Shown piece by piece: positions 8,834 through 17,902 of a stretch of DNA of 64,000 nucleotides. The stretch is from Psychroserpens damuponensis (GTDB taxonomy: Bacteria > Bacteroidota > Bacteroidia > Flavobacteriales > Flavobacteriaceae), in contig NZ_JXJO01000019.1 in the NCBI RefSeq assembly GCF_000826655.1, positions 124,001 through 188,000 on the forward strand. Reading direction: 5' to 3'. Position numbers and translations under genes: made by a program. The first letter of the stretch is position 1; the number at the start of each line of letters is the position of its first letter. The notes beneath the pieces were generated by a model, which was not told the DNA's origin, made no database searches, and saw nothing but the letters and a program-made list of their open reading frames with translations.

Positions 8834-9127
8834 TTATAGCGAAATAACTCCTTCTACTTGATCTGCCACTTCTTTATACTTCGTTATAACTGCATCTGGA
8901 TCTTTCATTTGTAAATTGATAGATATGCTTGTGTAAGTACCTTTACCCGATTCTTTAGTAGAAATCACAGCCCCTAAATTATCAAATAAATCTTCTATCG
9001 TCTTAATTTTTGAAGCTTCTGATGGCACAATAAATTTATAGAGGTATTCTGATGGCCAAGTCGCTGTTTCAGTGAGTTGTTCTTTTAATTTTTTATAAAA
9101 TTCTTCTGTTTTTTTAGATGTACTCAT
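8834..9127 (-). CDS. DUF493 (YbeD-like) family protein
   Basis: 97 residues with the ACT-like fold of the DUF493/YbeD family: a helix near 5-15, the core strand FIVPSEASKI, and the second half SINLQMKDPDAVITKYKEVADQVEGV. The family is a presumed small regulatory or ligand-binding protein. It is a single-gene unit with a TATCTTTG -7 element 41 bases upstream on the minus strand. Confidence 0.9.
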   Translation of the reverse strand: MSTSKKTEEFYKKLKEQLTETATWPSEYLYKFIVPSEASKIKTIEDLFDNLGAVISTKESGKGTYTSISINLQMKDPDAVITKYKEVADQVEGVISL

Positions 9128-9167
9128 AATTCTAATTTCCCTGTGTATCTTCTAGTGTGTTCTAAAA

Positions 9168-9175
9168 CAAAGATA
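9168..9175 (-). promoter_or_regulatory. -7 element for the DUF493 gene
   Basis: On the minus strand the bases read TATCTTTG, matching TANNTTTG, 41 bases before the ATG. The -33 region is weak. Confidence 0.45.
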
Positions 9176-9327
9176 CGGTTTCCTTTGTAGTTTACATTCT
9201 ATTTTTCACAGCTTTTTAACAGTTTTTACTTCGGAAATATGATCGCGTCACACGTTGTGATTTTAAAATAAAATGAGTTACAAAGCATCTTCAAGCTTTA
9301 AAGATTCGCAACGGAAGTATTAGGTAT

Positions 9328-9360
9328 AAAAAAAGCGACCTGAATTTCAGGTCGCTTTTT
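9328..9360 (-). terminator. Terminator of the S46 peptidase gene
   Basis: AAAAGCGACCTGA pairs with TCAGGTCGCTTTT around 9331-9357, flanked by A and T runs. It lies about 40 bases after the stop of the minus-strand peptidase gene; a copy of ATTTCCGAAG (9373) sits between the two. Confidence 0.9.
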
Positions 9361-9396
9361 GTAAATATTAAAATTTCCGAAGAACTTAATACTAGA

Positions 9397-11544
9397 TTAG
9401 TTTTCTACTATCGTTAGTTCGTCAACAATATGCTTAGCGTTTGAGTATTTATCAATTAACCAAAGTACATATCTAATGTCTACGTTAATGGTACGTTGTA
9501 AATCTTTATCAAAGATAACGTCTCCAGCCATAGCTTCAATGTTACCATCAAAAGCTAAACCTATTAATTCTCCTTTTCCGTTAATTACTGGTGAACCAGA
9601 ATTTCCTCCTGTGATATCGTTATCTGTTAAGAAATTTACAGGTAATTGGCCACGTTCGTTAGCATAACGACCATAATCTTTTTTCTCATAGATATCTAAC
9701 ATACTTTGGTCTAAATCAAACTCACTATCGTTTGGCTTATACTTTTTAATCATCCCTTGAAAGGTAGTATAGTTATTCTCATTAGCATCGTTTCTTTTAT
9801 CTGCTGGTAAAGCTCTTACTTTACCGTAAGATAAACGCAATGTAGAGTTTGCATCTGGATATTGAATAGCGCTTAAACCAGACTCACGTAAACCTTGAAC
9901 TAAGAGTCTATATGACTTTTCAAAATCATTTTCTGGTTGTACTAAACTTTCAGGACTTTCTCTATATTTATCTAATAATTGAGTTGATAATTTTAATAAA
10001 GGATCACTATCTAAAATAGCTTGATCTGGATATTGTAAATATGCCTCAACACCTTCTTGAGACGTAAATATACTTAACTCAAATGCTGCTTTTGTAAATG
10101 CTGTAAAGTCGTTATTATTAGCTTTACCAATTTCTGCTACCATCTCTGGTAATGGATAGTTAGATTTTGAAGCTAATAAGCCTAATTGCTTAGCAAATAC
10201 TTCTTCTTCTAAAGGCATGTAGTAATCTTTGTAAGAATCTGCAATTACAGCTTGTAATCTTGGCAACATATTTTTACGTTCTGCTTCGTTAGCTCCTGTA
10301 TATTGTTTTAAAGCAGCACCTAAACGGTAAGGTAAAATAGCAAATTTACTAGAGCGTAATATGCCTAATAAGTAGTTTCTTTGTTGTACTTGATCATTAG
10401 TTAATGCATAATAGCTATTAATGTTTTCAATCACATTTCCGTAGGTATCTCTATTTGCTTTTTTCTTTGCCCACTTTTGAAATTTATTTTCGGTTTTTGT
10501 CTTTTTCTCAACCGTTTCATGCTCAGTTAAAGCTGTAATCATACCACCTCTATTTTTCCAATAGTTTGCAATACCAGCATAAGCAGAAGCATACATTAAT
10601 CGTACTTCATCACTTTGATCCATGTATTTTTTCATCACATCCATACTTAATTTAGAGCCTTCAACCCAAGCAGGATATGCATATTTTACATTTTGCTCAA
10701 CACCTTGAGCTGGCATCCAACGGTTGGTACGTCCTGGATATCCTAAAATCATAGCAAAATCGTTTTCTTTAACACCATTAATATTTACTGGTAAATGGTA
10801 TTTTGCTTTTAATGGTACGTTAGCTGTAGAATATTCTGCTGGCTGACCATTTTCATCGGCATAAACTCTAAATAAAGAAAAATCACCAGTATGTCTTGGC
10901 CATTCCCAGTTATCTGTATCTCCACCGTATTTACCTACGTTTTCTGGAGGTGTACCTACTAAACGAACATCATTATAATCTTCATAAACAAAGTAGTAAA
11001 ACTCATTACCTTGATAGAAAGAACGTACAGAAACGGTATACTTTCCACCTTCGTTATTTTCTTGTTCAATTTTAGCAATCTCTTTGTTAATTGTTGCTTG
11101 ACGTTCTTTTTCGCTCATGTTATCATTTACAAGCGATAAAATACGTTTAGAAACATCATCCATTCTCACAAAAAAGCGAACGTATAGGCTTTCAGGCTTC
11201 ATTTCTTCTTTCATTGAACCTGCCCAAAATCCGTTTTTCAAGTGATTTTGTTCTGCTGTAGATAATTCTGCAATGGCACTATAACCACAGTGATGGTTTG
11301 TAAGTACCAGTCCGCTATCTGACACAATACTCGCAGTACAACCACCATTAAATTGCACAATAGCATCTTTTAAACTTTGATTATTTATACTGTAAATTTC
11401 TTCGGGAGTTAATTGTAAACCCATGGCTTGCATATCACGTTGATTTAAACGCTCTATATGCATTAAAAACCACATACCTTCATCTGCCATTGCCGACGAC
11501 AATGCGAAAATAAAAGCAAAAATTGTAAGGACTAATTTCTTCAT
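9397..11544 (-). CDS. S46 family dipeptidyl-peptidase, DPP7-type
   Basis: 715 residues with a signal peptide (about 1-20, ending SAMA). S46 peptidases release dipeptides from oligopeptides in the periplasm and feed amino-acid catabolism. The chymotrypsin-fold triad is visible: His84/85 in LTNHHCGY, an Asp in HTGDFSLF near 220, and Ser649 in GGNSGSP. The specificity position 18 residues after the Ser is Gly667 (AFDGN). Arg there marks DPP11 (Asp/Glu specific) and Gly marks DPP7 (hydrophobic P1), so I call it DPP7-type. Single-gene unit with its own terminator. Confidence 0.95.
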   Translation of the reverse strand: MKKLVLTIFAFIFALSSAMADEGMWFLMHIERLNQRDMQAMGLQLTPEEIYSINNQSLKDAIVQFNGGCTASIVSDSGLVLTNHHCGYSAIAELSTAEQNHLKNGFWAGSMKEEMKPESLYVRFFVRMDDVSKRILSLVNDNMSEKERQATINKEIAKIEQENNEGGKYTVSVRSFYQGNEFYYFVYEDYNDVRLVGTPPENVGKYGGDTDNWEWPRHTGDFSLFRVYADENGQPAEYSTANVPLKAKYHLPVNINGVKENDFAMILGYPGRTNRWMPAQGVEQNVKYAYPAWVEGSKLSMDVMKKYMDQSDEVRLMYASAYAGIANYWKNRGGMITALTEHETVEKKTKTENKFQKWAKKKANRDTYGNVIENINSYYALTNDQVQQRNYLLGILRSSKFAILPYRLGAALKQYTGANEAERKNMLPRLQAVIADSYKDYYMPLEEEVFAKQLGLLASKSNYPLPEMVAEIGKANNNDFTAFTKAAFELSIFTSQEGVEAYLQYPDQAILDSDPLLKLSTQLLDKYRESPESLVQPENDFEKSYRLLVQGLRESGLSAIQYPDANSTLRLSYGKVRALPADKRNDANENNYTTFQGMIKKYKPNDSEFDLDQSMLDIYEKKDYGRYANERGQLPVNFLTDNDITGGNSGSPVINGKGELIGLAFDGNIEAMAGDVIFDKDLQRTINVDIRYVLWLIDKYSNAKHIVDELTIVEN

Positions 11545-11763
11545 ATTTTATTGTTTTTTTTATAGGCATAAAATTACGACTTAAAGTACTTTTTATGACT
11601 TCGGAAATGTTAAAAAAACCTTAATTCAGGAGTTATGGAGACGATTAAAAGTAATCATTGAGATGCAACAGTTTAACAAAATTCCCCTAATTTTAAACTA
11701 GAAACCTTAATATTTCCCACTTACAATGGTATTCGTTAAATTTACAGCCTAAACATTGCCAAA

Positions 11764-12303
11764 TTGAACACAAAAAAAATTGTTATTACTGGTGGACCAG
11801 GAACAGGAAAATCATCAATTATAAATGAATTAATCTCTAGAGACTATACATGTTTTGAAGAAGTTTCGAGACAAGTCACTTTAGAAGCTAGACAAAACGG
11901 TGTTGAACAACTTTTTTTAACAGAACCACTGTTATTTAGTGAGCTACTTTTAAAAGCGAGAACGCAACAGTATATTGATACTACAACCACAAAGAAAGAG
12001 ATAGTATTTTTAGACAGAGGTTTACCAGATGTTTTAGCCTATATGGATTATGCCAAAAGTGATTATCCGCAACATTTTACAGATGTTTGCAATACACATA
12101 GTTATGATAAGGTATTTGTATTGGCGCCATGGCAAGAGATTTTTGTAAGTGATAGTGAACGCTATGAAAATTTTGATCAAGCTGTAGAGATTCACCACTC
12201 TCTATTAGACACATACCAACGTTTTGGTTATGAATTAATTGATGTTCCTTTTGATAGCATTGCCAATAGAGCTACTTTTATTTTAGACCATTTAAAACTC
12301 TAG
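11764..12303 (+). CDS. AAA family ATPase (AAA_28, NadR-like P-loop protein)
   Basis: 179 residues starting at TTG 11764; I see no in-frame ATG before the P-loop. Walker A is GGPGTGKSS near residues 9-17, and DRGLPDV near 86 looks like the Walker B/lid region of the NadR-like AAA_28 group. It is probably a small-molecule kinase; the substrate is unknown. The stop TAG is followed immediately by the ATG of recQ, so the two are coupled. The 11545-11763 gap separates it from the divergent peptidase. Confidence 0.85.
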   Translation: MNTKKIVITGGPGTGKSSIINELISRDYTCFEEVSRQVTLEARQNGVEQLFLTEPLLFSELLLKARTQQYIDTTTTKKEIVFLDRGLPDVLAYMDYAKSDYPQHFTDVCNTHSYDKVFVLAPWQEIFVSDSERYENFDQAVEIHHSLLDTYQRFGYELIDVPFDSIANRATFILDHLKL

Positions 12304-14208
12304 ATGGCGCATCCCATAAACATATTAGAACAATACTGGAATCACACGTCATTTAGACCATACCAAGAAGAGATTATTAATTCGGTTTTAGAACATAATG
12401 ACACCTTTGCGTTGTTACCAACAGGTGGAGGAAAATCTATATGCTTCCAAATTCCTGCGCTTATACAAGACGGTATTTGTATTGTGATTTCACCTTTGGT
12501 GGCCTTGATGAAAGATCAAGTGAATAGTCTCAAAGAAAAAGGGATTAAAGCCATGGCAATTACCAGTGGTATAAAATATAGTGAGTTGGATACACTTCTT
12601 GATAATTGTATCTACGGAAATTATAAATTTTTATACCTCTCGCCCGAACGATTACAACAAGACATCGTTAAGCAACGTATAGAGCAAATGAACGTCAATC
12701 TCATTGCTGTTGATGAAGCGCATTGTATTAGTCAATGGGGAAATGATTTTAGACCAGCTTATAAAAACATAACCATTTTAAGACAGCTTCAACCGCATGT
12801 AAATGTCATTGCTTTAACTGCAACAGCAAAACCAGAGGTTATTGAAGAAACGATTAAAGCATTAGACTTTATTGCACCTAAGGTTTTTAAAGCCTCTTTT
12901 ACTAGACCTAATATCTCATATCAAGTTTTACATAGTGAAGATAAAATCTATGATTTAGAGCAACAGTTAAAAACACACCAAGGCTCCTCTATAATTTATG
13001 TGAGAAGTAGGAAAATGAGTATCCAAATCCATAATATTTTAGAGAAAAAAGGCTTTAGCTCAACATTTTTTCATGGTGGAATTCCAACTAAAGATAAAAC
13101 TGACCGACTTAACCAATGGATGCATAACCAAAAAGAAATTATGGTTGCCACAACGGCTTTTGGTATGGGAATTGACAAACCCGATGTTAAAACCGTTATA
13201 CATATTAATTTACCCGAAAGTCTAGAAAGTTATTACCAAGAAGCAGGTCGTGTTGGACGAAATAATGAAGATGCTTTTGCTATTTTACTAACTAACAAAT
13301 CTGATGAACAGGCTTTAAAGAATCAGTTTCTAAAAAGTTTGCCTACTCTAGAAGAACTTAAATTGATGTATAGAAAGCTCTGTAACTATTTTCAAATCTC
13401 TTATGGAGAAGGTGAGCAAACCACACATCACTTTAGCTTTAGTAATTTTTGTACAACTTATCAATTTAAAAGCTCTAAAGCATTTAATGCACTTCAGTTA
13501 TTAGATAGAAATAGTATTATTAAATTATCTCAACAATTTAATTATAAAACCAAACTTCAGTTTATTGTTAGTAATGCGAGCCTGTTTTCATATATAGAGA
13601 CGCACTCGCCATACAATATTGTCATCAAAACTATTTTGAGAACTTATGGTGGCATTTTTGAACATCAATTAGCTATAAATTTAACATTAATAGCAAATAA
13701 ATCTTCGGTTTCTGAAAAACAAATCATTGCCATTTTACATCAATTACATAAAGATGGTATTGTAGATTTTTTATATTCTAATACAGACTCTGAGGTCTTG
13801 TTTTTGCAACCCAGAGAAGACGATAAAACAATTAATAGAATTGCAAACGTAGTAGAACATCAACAACAATTAAAACGCACACAAATAGATGCTGTTTTAC
13901 AATACATAGCTAATAATGATGTTTGTAAAAATAAACAGCTTCTACACTACTTTGGTGAAACCACTAAGACCAATTGCGGTAGTTGCTCAGTGTGCATGAA
14001 AAATAATATTTCCGAAGAGAACAAAGACATAAAAACTATAATTACACAAATTATTTTAGCCTTAGAGCACCAGCCAATGAGTTCTAGACAATTAGCACTA
14101 CAATTGGCGCTTACCAAAGAGACTGTTTTAGAAACATTACAGCTACTTTTAGAGCGTGAGATTATAGAATTAACAGTTGGGAACAGCTATAAAATAAAAC
14201 AAACATGA
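12304..14208 (+). CDS. recQ: RecQ family ATP-dependent DNA helicase
   Basis: 634 residues. Helicase motifs: FALLPTGGGKS (I), VDEAHCISQWGNDFRP (II), TATAKP (III), ATTAFGMGIDKPDVKTVIH (V) and YYQEAGRVGR (VI). A zinc-binding Cys group (C-x16-C-x2-C-x2-C) lies near residues 540-563. The C-terminal tail looks like a winged-helix/HTH rather than an HRDC domain. It unwinds DNA 3'-5' in recombinational repair. It is coupled to the upstream ATPase and overlaps fmt by four bases (ATGA). Confidence 0.95.
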   Translation: MAHPINILEQYWNHTSFRPYQEEIINSVLEHNDTFALLPTGGGKSICFQIPALIQDGICIVISPLVALMKDQVNSLKEKGIKAMAITSGIKYSELDTLLDNCIYGNYKFLYLSPERLQQDIVKQRIEQMNVNLIAVDEAHCISQWGNDFRPAYKNITILRQLQPHVNVIALTATAKPEVIEETIKALDFIAPKVFKASFTRPNISYQVLHSEDKIYDLEQQLKTHQGSSIIYVRSRKMSIQIHNILEKKGFSSTFFHGGIPTKDKTDRLNQWMHNQKEIMVATTAFGMGIDKPDVKTVIHINLPESLESYYQEAGRVGRNNEDAFAILLTNKSDEQALKNQFLKSLPTLEELKLMYRKLCNYFQISYGEGEQTTHHFSFSNFCTTYQFKSSKAFNALQLLDRNSIIKLSQQFNYKTKLQFIVSNASLFSYIETHSPYNIVIKTILRTYGGIFEHQLAINLTLIANKSSVSEKQIIAILHQLHKDGIVDFLYSNTDSEVLFLQPREDDKTINRIANVVEHQQQLKRTQIDAVLQYIANNDVCKNKQLLHYFGETTKTNCGSCSVCMKNNISEENKDIKTIITQIILALEHQPMSSRQLALQLALTKETVLETLQLLLEREIIELTVGNSYKIKQT

Positions 14209-15155
14209 GAGATCCATTAAAAATAGTATTTATGGGTACGCCAGATTTTGCGGTTGCTACCTTAAAAACATTAGTAGACAATAACTATGATGTGGTTGGA
14301 GTAATCACAGCTCCTGATAAACCTGCAGGTCGCGGAAGAAAACTAAACGAATCTGCTGTAAAGAAATATGCTGTAGCGCAAAATTTAACCGTTTTGCAAC
14401 CCACAAACCTCAAACATCCAGATTTTTTAAAAGCGCTTGATACTTTAAATGCAAATCTTCAAATTATTGTAGCCTTTAGAATGTTACCAAAGGTGGTTTG
14501 GGATATGCCAAAATATGGGACGTTTAATTTACACGCTTCTCTTCTACCAAATTATAGAGGTGCAGCTCCAATACATTGGGCTATTGTAAACGGAGAAAAG
14601 GTAACAGGTGTTACTACATTTTTTATTGACGAAAAAATTGATACAGGAGCTATTATATTACAAGAAGCTATTGCTGTGCTAGATAATGAAACTGTTGGCA
14701 CATTACATGATAAATTAATGGAATTAGGAAGTCATTTAGTTATTAAAACGGTAGACTTAATTCAAGAAGGTGAAGTTAAAACGACTATACAGCCAAAAAT
14801 AGACGATTTAAAAACAGCTTATAAACTTAATAAGGATAATTGTAAAATTGATTGGACATTAGATTTAGACACCATTTATAATAAAATACGCGGTTTAAAT
14901 CCGTTTCCTGCTGCTTGGTGTTATTTAGAAAACAATAATGAACAACTAAGTATTAAAATTTTTGGAATAGAAAAAGAGGCATATTCTCATAATTTAGAAC
15001 CTGGAACCCTAGACATATCAAAACAAGCATTAAAAGTTGCTGTTAAAGGAGGTTTTATTATCATAAATGAAATTCAACTTCCAGGAAAGCGAAAAATGGA
15101 TGTAAAATCTTTACGCAATGGATATGAATTTAACAAGACGGCAAAAATGCTCTAA
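14205..15155 (+). CDS. fmt: Methionyl-tRNA formyltransferase
   Basis: 316 residues, usual length. It formylates initiator Met-tRNA with 10-formyl-THF. The N-terminal FMGTPDFAV, the catalytic block NLHASLLPNYRGAAPIHW (Asn and His) and the Asp of EKIDTGAI are all present, with the C-terminal OB-like domain from about 210. Its ATG overlaps the recQ stop, forming a three-gene operon with the AAA ATPase. Confidence 0.97.
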   Translation: MRDPLKIVFMGTPDFAVATLKTLVDNNYDVVGVITAPDKPAGRGRKLNESAVKKYAVAQNLTVLQPTNLKHPDFLKALDTLNANLQIIVAFRMLPKVVWDMPKYGTFNLHASLLPNYRGAAPIHWAIVNGEKVTGVTTFFIDEKIDTGAIILQEAIAVLDNETVGTLHDKLMELGSHLVIKTVDLIQEGEVKTTIQPKIDDLKTAYKLNKDNCKIDWTLDLDTIYNKIRGLNPFPAAWCYLENNNEQLSIKIFGIEKEAYSHNLEPGTLDISKQALKVAVKGGFIIINEIQLPGKRKMDVKSLRNGYEFNKTAKML

Positions 15156-15259
15156 AACCCTTATATACATTGATATAATGGAAAAACCCGATGAAATACA
15201 TTCCTTTATTAACAAATAGTCTAAGTTATTAACAAATATCCGTATTTCCCTTGCTATTA

Positions 15260-15290
15260 CTTGCGTAGATGGATTATACGTATAATTTTG
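15260..15290 (+). promoter_or_regulatory. Promoter of the HU gene
   Basis: CTTG ending at 15263, a 19-base spacer and TAATTTTG at 15283-15290 match the Bacteroidota -33/-7 promoter. Transcription would begin near 15297, leaving a leader of about 55 bases before the ATG at 15353. Confidence 0.75.
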
Positions 15291-15352
15291 TGTATGGATT
15301 TAACAAAAAAGGTTAACCCAACTATTTTTTTAACAATTTAAAATATAATTTT

Positions 15353-15625
15353 ATGAACAAAACAGATTTAATCAACGGAATGGCTGAAAATGCTGGAATT
15401 ACCAAAGCAGCAGCTAAGAAAGCATTAGATTCATTATTAGTTGATATCGAAGGTTCTTTACAAAAAGGTAACAGAGTATCTTTAGTAGGATTCGGTTCTT
15501 GGTCAGTTTCTAGAAGATCTGCAAGAGAAGGAAGAAACCCTCAAACAGGAAAAACGATTCAGATTAAAGCGAAAAACGTAGTAAAGTTTAAAGCTGGTTC
15601 TGATTTAAGTGGTGCTGTAAACTAG
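15353..15625 (+). CDS. hup: HU family DNA-binding protein
   Basis: 90 residues, complete HU fold: helical dimerisation N-terminus (NKTDLINGMAENAGITK), the strand GFGSWSVSRRSAREGRNPQTG with the DNA-intercalating Pro of RNPQTG, and KFKAGSDL at the end. It is an abundant nucleoid protein that bends DNA. Strong promoter and terminator flank it, as expected for a highly expressed single gene. It could also serve as host factor for the island recombinase nearby. Confidence 0.97.
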   Translation: MNKTDLINGMAENAGITKAAAKKALDSLLVDIEGSLQKGNRVSLVGFGSWSVSRRSAREGRNPQTGKTIQIKAKNVVKFKAGSDLSGAVN

Positions 15626-15646
15626 TATTTCTTAAAATAGATTACG

Positions 15647-15675
15647 AAAAGCTCACTTTAAAAGTGGGCTTTTTT
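15647..15675 (+). terminator. Terminator of the HU gene
   Basis: AAAAGCTCACTTT (15647-15659) pairs with AAAGTGGGCTTTT (15661-15673) with one G-U pair and runs into T6. Confidence 0.9.
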
Positions 15676-15754
15676 GATGATATTATATTACATAATAACA
15701 CTTTTTGTAGGTTTTTAACAAAATATGTCATAGTTTTAGTTTAGATATCACAAT

Positions 15755-16318
15755 ATGATGATTACTTCAAAGCCCAAAAAAGGACATCTTTTAATTGCCG
15801 AACCTTCCATTATAGGAGACATATCCTTTAATAGGTCTGTTATATTATTAGCAGATAATAATAAAGAAGGCTCTATTGGTTTTATTTTAAATAAACCTTT
15901 AGACTATACACTTCATGATCTTATCCCAGAAACCAAAGCTAATTTCAAAGTTCACAATGGAGGTCCTGTAGAACAAGACAATTTATACTTTATACATCAA
16001 GTACCAGAGCTCATACCTGACAGTATAGAAATCTCTAATGGTGTATTTTGGGGAGGCAATTTTGAAATCGTATTAGAATTACTAAAAACCAATAGTTTAA
16101 AAGACTCAGATATTCGGTTTTTTCTTGGGTATTCTGGATGGGAACCCGACCAACTTGATCATGAATTAGCATCTAACGCTTGGATTGTCTCTGAGAACAT
16201 TTATAAAAACCAACTCATAGACAAATGCTGTGGTACCTTTTGGAAAGAAAAAATGTTAGAACTAGGAGGCGATTATTCTCTATGGTCTAATGCACCAGAA
16301 AACCCTAGTTATAACTAA
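15755..16318 (+). CDS. YqgE/AlgH family protein
   Basis: 187 residues of the YqgE/AlgH family. Signatures: KGHLLIAEPSI at the start, SIGFILNKPL, and HNGGPVEQDNLYFIH in the middle, and RFFLGYSGWEPDQLDHELASNAW near 130-155. The biochemical function is not established. It ends three bases before the convergent aminotransferase gene, without a visible terminator between them. Confidence 0.95.
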   Translation: MMITSKPKKGHLLIAEPSIIGDISFNRSVILLADNNKEGSIGFILNKPLDYTLHDLIPETKANFKVHNGGPVEQDNLYFIHQVPELIPDSIEISNGVFWGGNFEIVLELLKTNSLKDSDIRFFLGYSGWEPDQLDHELASNAWIVSENIYKNQLIDKCCGTFWKEKMLELGGDYSLWSNAPENPSYN

Positions 16319-16321
16319 CCA

Positions 16322-17167
16322 CTAAGACAACCTCAACTTCGTATTTAGACGTTTCAAAATATCTTCGGAAATTTTAGTATCGAATCCCTTTTTGCGATAT
16401 TTTAAAATAGGTTGAATTCCAACGATAACATTAGTGATAAATAACTCATCAGCTTTTTGAAGTTCAAAAGGAGAAATTGAAGTTTCTTCAATTGTATAAT
16501 CACCAGAATTAACAATGACTTCAATAATTTGTTTTCTCATGATTCCATTTAAGCAACCATCTTCAATAGGAGGCGTTTTTATATGCTCTCCAGATACAAG
16601 AAATAAATTACCATTTAAAGCCTCAACCACACTTTTATTAGTATTTAGCAACAAACAATTATCAAGTAAATTCTCTTGAGCATAAATACTACCAAGTACA
16701 TTAATAGCCTTATTGTTCGTTTTTAAAGTTGATAATAAGCCAGGAGCCACAAAATAATCTTTGTACAAGTCTACCAAATAATGTTCATCTTTAGGAATGG
16801 TATAAAAATCAAGTGCTGCTTTTTCTACAACAATGGCGTAGTTAATCGTTTTGTGTATTGGAAGATATTTACCTAAATCTCCTCTATCAACATTAAGCCT
16901 AACTCTTGCTGTAGATTTTGCTAAACCATTAACGTTAATTGTTTTTAAAATTTCTTGCTCAAGAAATTCCATTGTAAAGTTCATTGGTATATCCATGCGC
17001 ATAATACGCATAGAAGCCATTAATCTAAAGTAATGATCTTCCCAAAATAAAATTTTGCCATGTACTACTTTGAGGGTTTCAAATAAAGCATCACCATATT
17101 TATAACCTCTATTTTCCGAAGAAACAAAAGGTGTATTTTCAACAAGTTCACCGTTAAAATTTATCAT
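16322..17167 (-). CDS. Class IV aminotransferase (PLP-dependent)
   Basis: 281 residues from the ATG at 17167. An upstream in-frame ATG at 17197 lies inside a terminator hairpin and is rejected. The fold-type IV signature is clear: YKYGDALFETLKV near the N-terminus, the PLP Lys in STLKTNNKAI, and ALNGNLFLV with DGCLNGIMR towards the C-terminus. The family includes branched-chain aminotransferases, aminodeoxychorismate lyase and D-amino acid aminotransferase; with no biosynthetic neighbours I do not choose, though size and the KTNN motif lean to the PabC/Dat side. Confidence 0.88.
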   Translation of the reverse strand: MINFNGELVENTPFVSSENRGYKYGDALFETLKVVHGKILFWEDHYFRLMASMRIMRMDIPMNFTMEFLEQEILKTINVNGLAKSTARVRLNVDRGDLGKYLPIHKTINYAIVVEKAALDFYTIPKDEHYLVDLYKDYFVAPGLLSTLKTNNKAINVLGSIYAQENLLDNCLLLNTNKSVVEALNGNLFLVSGEHIKTPPIEDGCLNGIMRKQIIEVIVNSGDYTIEETSISPFELQKADELFITNVIVGIQPILKYRKKGFDTKISEDILKRLNTKLRLS

Positions 17168-17195
17168 AAAAAAAGTCTCGATTTTTAGTCGAGAC
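17168..17195 (-). terminator. Terminator directly before the aminotransferase start codon
   Basis: On the minus strand GTCTCGA (17195-17189) pairs with TCGAGAC (17181-17175) around a 7-base loop and is followed by seven T that touch the ATG at 17167. It ends the START-like gene transcript and leaves no room for a separate promoter of the aminotransferase. Confidence 0.85.
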
Positions 17196-17224
17196 AAATA
17201 TAAAATTAATAAAAGATATGACGT

Positions 17225-17617
17225 CTAGGCAGAACCTAAAACTTGCTTCAAACTTGAAATTTGATTCGTCCAAAGCATTTTTACTTCTTCTATTTCATCA
17301 TCTTCAGCAAAATCTGTTACCATGATAGATACATCTTTCGTGATTTCATCAACCTGTATTTTAATTTCAAAATAGTTAGATGAGCCATCTTCATCATCTT
17401 CTAGCCATCTAAACTTAATACGTTCACCACTTTTTTTACTTAATAGTTTGGCTGTTTCTTCACTTCCATCCCACATAAACTTAAATAATTCTCCACGAGA
17501 ATTAACATTATCAGCAAACCATTCAGATAAACCTGAAGGTGTTGATATATATTGATATAAAAGTTGAGGCGATGCATGAATTACGAACTCCATCTCAATT
17601 TTAACTTTGTCTTCCAT
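17225..17617 (-). CDS. START-like domain-containing protein
   Basis: 130 residues of a START/SRPBCC-like Bacteroidota family: VIHASPQLLYQYISTPSGLSEWFADNV at the N-terminus, acidic middle, and a C-terminal helix (MLWTNQISSLKQVLG). Probably binds a hydrophobic ligand or partner protein; no enzyme motif. Upstream of the aminotransferase on the same strand, separated by a terminator. Confidence 0.85.
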   Translation of the reverse strand: MEDKVKIEMEFVIHASPQLLYQYISTPSGLSEWFADNVNSRGELFKFMWDGSEETAKLLSKKSGERIKFRWLEDDEDGSSNYFEIKIQVDEITKDVSIMVTDFAEDDEIEEVKMLWTNQISSLKQVLGSA

Positions 17618-17701
17618 AGGTATAATATTATGTTGTCAATATATACAATTAAAGTTGAGTTTTATACTAAATACGAAAAAAAATAATTTGATCATTTTAT
17701 G

Positions 17702-17732
17702 TTTGCTCACATTAATATTGTTTTTATATTTG
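17702..17732 (+). promoter_or_regulatory. Promoter of the tRNA-Met gene
   Basis: TTTG (17702-17705), 19 bases, TATATTTG (17725-17732): an exact match to the Bacteroidota consensus. The expected start is near 17739, about 35 bases before the mature tRNA. It is also the only promoter I can see upstream of the integrase. Confidence 0.85.
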
Positions 17733-17774
17733 CACCCTCATAAAGGTAGCCTTTGCTACTTATGTTATGATTAT

Positions 17775-17848
17775 GGCGAGGTAGCTCAGTTGGTTAGAGC
17801 GTTGGATTCATAACCCAGAGGTCACGAGTTCAAATCTCGTTCTCGCTA
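17775..17848 (+). tRNA. tRNA-Met (anticodon CAT), island integration site
   Basis: A 74-base cloverleaf: acceptor GGCGAGG/TCTCGCT with terminal G-U pairs, D-arm GCTC...GAGC, anticodon loop TTCATAA, T-arm ACGAG/CTCGT with TTCAAAT loop, discriminator A. CCA is not encoded. The pair closing the anticodon loop is A-C. A CAT anticodon could also be a lysidine-modified tRNA-Ile, but the body fits elongator Met. The 3' half is duplicated in degenerate form at 51675-51719. Confidence 0.93.
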
Positions 17849-17850
17849 CA
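17806..17850 (+). repeat. attL: 3' half of the tRNA gene
   Basis: This 45-base stretch matches 51675-51719 at 39 of 45 positions. It covers the anticodon loop to the tRNA 3' end and is the inferred recombination target of the neighbouring integrase. Confidence 0.8.
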
Positions 17851-17870
17851 ACTCTTAATTAGTTACAATC

Positions 17871-17902
17871 AAACGGTTTAGTTCACTCTAAACCGTTTTT
17901 TT
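17871..17902 (+). terminator. Terminator between tRNA and integrase
   Basis: AAACGGTTTAG (17871-17881) pairs with CTAAACCGTTT (17888-17898) around TTCACT and is followed by a T-run that ends at the integrase ATG (17903). It is island-borne, replacing the chromosomal tRNA terminator now found at 51724-51755. Confidence 0.85.
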
